Shown: positions 62,113 through 64,000 of the stretch, in pieces
Numbering within the stretch: position 1 is the first letter of the stretch
Layout of the letters: every line of letters starts with the position of its first letter
DNA from: GWB2-37-7 sp942492835
GTDB lineage: Bacteria > Bacillota > Clostridia > Lutisporales > Lutisporaceae
Direction of reading: 5' to 3'
DNA: 64,000 bases
Assembly: GCA_942492835.1 (NCBI GenBank)
Contig: OW818645.1
Span: 434,001 to 498,000, forward strand
Program-made: the position numbers and the translations under genes
The notes under the pieces: model-generated
Databases searched by the model: none
The model's input: only the letters and a program-made list of their open reading frames with translations
What the model was told of the DNA's origin: nothing

Positions 62113-64000
62113 TCACTCCTGTTTCGAGACAAAATCGATTATTTTAAGATACCGTCCAAATAAATTTTTCATTTCCAGATTATCCATTCTTTTGTAATTG
62201 TACTCGTATTCAAGAAAGATTCCATGTTCCTCTTCATTCACACGAAGTGCCATATCATATTTCTCCATCGCTAATAAAGAAGGGCTCAGCAGGTTGCTTA
62301 TAAAAAATAAAGGGAAAGCAGCATTTTTCTGTCCGTCTAGTGATAATTTTTCCGACTCTTCTATCCTATAAACCATATCAGGCTGTGCTTTCATAACTAC
62401 TTCATGCACCATGTTCAATAAAAGCCCGGCACTGTCGGCTTTGCTTAAATCAAAGCTTCGTTCCTCTACGGTATTCTTATCTTTTATCATAGTTTGTAAA
62501 GAAACATAGTCACTTTCTGCCGCTTCTCCCAATATATTTACAAAACATGCCAGTAAAATCTCCGATACACCGATATTTTTCTTTTCTGAAGTCTGCAGTA
62601 GTCTTTTATAAAGCTCATCCTTTATCTCAAATTTAAATACAGCATGTCTGTTGTTTTCAGGATGAAGAACAAAATATTTACCGGGCATAATTAATGGCTT
62701 TACCTTTTTTTGATTTTGATTTAACTTATTCTGAATGAATTCTGCCTGGGAACAGATTGTCGGATAACTAAAAATATCCGTTATTGTAACTGTATTTGGG
62801 AAGCGTTCATCAATCATCTGCTGCATTTTAGAAACGCTTATAGAATCCCCTCCGAGTTCGAAAAAGTTACATGTGATATCCAACTCATCAAATCCTAATA
62901 CTTCATGCCAGATATAAGCAATACTTTTTTCTATTTCAGAATACTCGTCATTTGCTCTGCCTTTTAGTGTAATTCTATCTGCATCTGCTTTCTTTGCAAG
63001 GCTGTTTCCTGTTTTCTGATTCCCTTTATCTATCCATTCATATATTTCATCTGATACTCTGAAATTTAAATCCTGTAATTTCATCGGTGAAATAAAATGA
63101 TAATTAAAGCTTCCTGCAATGACTCTGCCTCTGCTGCCTGACATTACTTTCTCCAGCAGAGCAACTCCTTCCTTGGTAGAAATGGATTTAAAAACTGCAT
63201 TTCTGCTGTAATATAGTTTATCATAAGCCATACCTGTTTCACTCCAGGTCGGCCAGCTAATAGTTAAAGTTCCTGGTACTCTTTTATTCCTATACGCTGC
63301 AAAAGCGTCAAGATAAGAATTTGCAGAAGTATAATCCGATTGGCTGACACCGCCGAATAAGGTAATGACAGATGAAAATAACATAAAAAAGTCCAAATTA
63401 TCTTCTCTTGTTAACCTGTCTAAAATCCATGTTCCATATATCTTGGAAGATAATACTTTATTTAACGTCTCTTCATCTTTTTCCGCTAAAAATCCTTCTC
63501 CGCCTACACCTGCGCTATGTATCAGACCGTTAATCCTGCCATGTTCTCTTCTTATGCACGTTAGCAGCTCCTCTGCTTCATCGTAATCGCTAATATCTTT
63601 ACTGTAGCAATATACCCTGGACCCTAATTCTTCTATTTCTTTAAGCTTCTTTAGCTTTCCAACCAGCTCTACCTCTTCGTTGGCAGCAATTATACTGTCC
63701 CATTCCCATCTCTCTGGCAGCTTAGAGCGGTTAACAAGTACCAGCGTACAGGCCTTTTTCGAAGCAATATACCTGGCAGCTTCAAGCCCTATGCCTCCTG
63801 TCCCGCCTGTTATGACGTAAACATTATCCTCTTTCAGGCTTATCTTTTGAAGATTTTCTTTTTTTTGTCTTGAAACTCTGAATTCTTCAATGTATCTTCT
63901 GCCATTTCTCAAACAAACCATGTAGTTTTTCATATCTATGTTGATTTCATCGGCTAATTCGCTTGTTTGTGTGTTTTCGTCAATGTCTATGCATCTTATG
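62113..64000 (-). CDS. PKS protein: KR-ACP-half-condensation (partial)
   Basis: The frame runs off the right edge without a start (open beyond ATG 63933). Ketoreductase: YVITGGTGGIGLEAARYI (NADPH loop), GLIHSAGVGGEGF, SSVITLFGGVSQSDYTSANSYLDAF (Ser/Tyr/Asn). ACP: NFFELGGDSISVSKMQ (Ser in GGDS). The last ~190 residues (KYFVLHPENNRHAVFKF, ISEILLACFVNILG-like helix, FPLFFISNLLSP, IFLEYEYNYKRMD) look like the C-terminal lobe of a condensation domain without HHxxxDG. Stop at 62113, 47 bases before the next PKS protein. It feeds reduced intermediates to the downstream KS protein. Confidence 0.8.
   Translation of the reverse strand, partial: IRCIDIDENTQTSELADEINIDMKNYMVCLRNGRRYIEEFRVSRQKKENLQKISLKEDNVYVITGGTGGIGLEAARYIASKKACTLVLVNRSKLPERWEWDSIIAANEEVELVGKLKKLKEIEELGSRVYCYSKDISDYDEAEELLTCIRREHGRINGLIHSAGVGGEGFLAEKDEETLNKVLSSKIYGTWILDRLTREDNLDFFMLFSSVITLFGGVSQSDYTSANSYLDAFAAYRNKRVPGTLTISWPTWSETGMAYDKLYYSRNAVFKSISTKEGVALLEKVMSGSRGRVIAGSFNYHFISPMKLQDLNFRVSDEIYEWIDKGNQKTGNSLAKKADADRITLKGRANDEYSEIEKSIAYIWHEVLGFDELDITCNFFELGGDSISVSKMQQMIDERFPNTVTITDIFSYPTICSQAEFIQNKLNQNQKKVKPLIMPGKYFVLHPENNRHAVFKFEIKDELYKRLLQTSEKKNIGVSEILLACFVNILGEAAESDYVSLQTMIKDKNTVEERSFDLSKADSAGLLLNMVHEVVMKAQPDMVYRIEESEKLSLDGQKNAAFPLFFISNLLSPSLLAMEKYDMALRVNEEEHGIFLEYEYNYKRMDNLEMKNLFGRYLKIIDFVSKQE

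Overview
The window is AT-rich and has strong AGGAGG-type ribosome binding sites, frequent TTG/GTG starts and an IscR-IscS-IscU-MnmA operon. It also has a c-di-GMP-I riboswitch, a cysteine-rich coat-like protein with a possible sporulation promoter, and many IS remnants. Together these suggest an anaerobic, spore-forming low-GC Firmicute (class Clostridia). No rRNA, tRNA or CRISPR array was seen. All names are assigned by reading motifs; no database search was run.

Layout. 1-1.7 kb: small stress or surface genes (an Asn/Met-rich peptide, a PRC-barrel protein, a ferritin-like mini-protein, a secreted Cys-rich peptide). 1.75-4.9 kb: Fe-S and tRNA-thiolation operon iscR-iscS-iscU-mnmA, preceded by a promoter and a palindromic candidate operator. 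5.1-14.7 kb: one eight-gene minus-strand operon for nucleotide sugars and glycosyl transfer (UDP-glucose dehydrogenase, glucose-1-P cytidylyltransferase, cupin, a UDP-glucuronate-decarboxylase-like SDR, a second SDR, two giant paralogous two-domain glycosyltransferases, a GT2). 15.0-16.6 kb: an ABC-F ATPase.

16.6-33.7 kb is the most striking region: a secreted 2761-residue Rhs/YD-repeat polymorphic toxin driven from a promoter with a c-di-GMP-I riboswitch and terminator in its leader. Its toxin tip is followed by a cognate immunity gene. Downstream lies a graveyard or reservoir of start-less alternative tips (Ntox37-like + immunity, Ntox50-like + immunity, and a decayed third tip). Two of the tips begin at the same point in the Rhs gene, at a copy of a terminal motif that also bounds a 184-bp MITE elsewhere in the window. 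IS256-type debris, an IS66 end and an Rhs-truncated ribbon-helix-helix gene are mixed in.

33.7-40.4 kb: a DUF1858-like gene with an in-frame UGA and a SECIS-like hairpin, a Cys-rich coat-like protein, a probable beta-propeller protein, a methyltransferase, rarA, a WYL mini-protein, a small membrane protein with a LexA box inside its promoter, and ribD. 40.4-47.4 kb: an accessory zone of MITEs, transposase remnants, decayed genes (esterase, DinB) and a complete-ended but dead IS66. 47.5-64 kb: a biosynthetic zone with a BtrH-like protein, a heterodimeric ABC exporter, a decayed IS21, an unusual C(half)-A NRPS protein, a membrane GT2, and two trans-AT-like PKS proteins (KS-ACP-BtrH-like; KR-ACP-half-condensation, running off the right edge).
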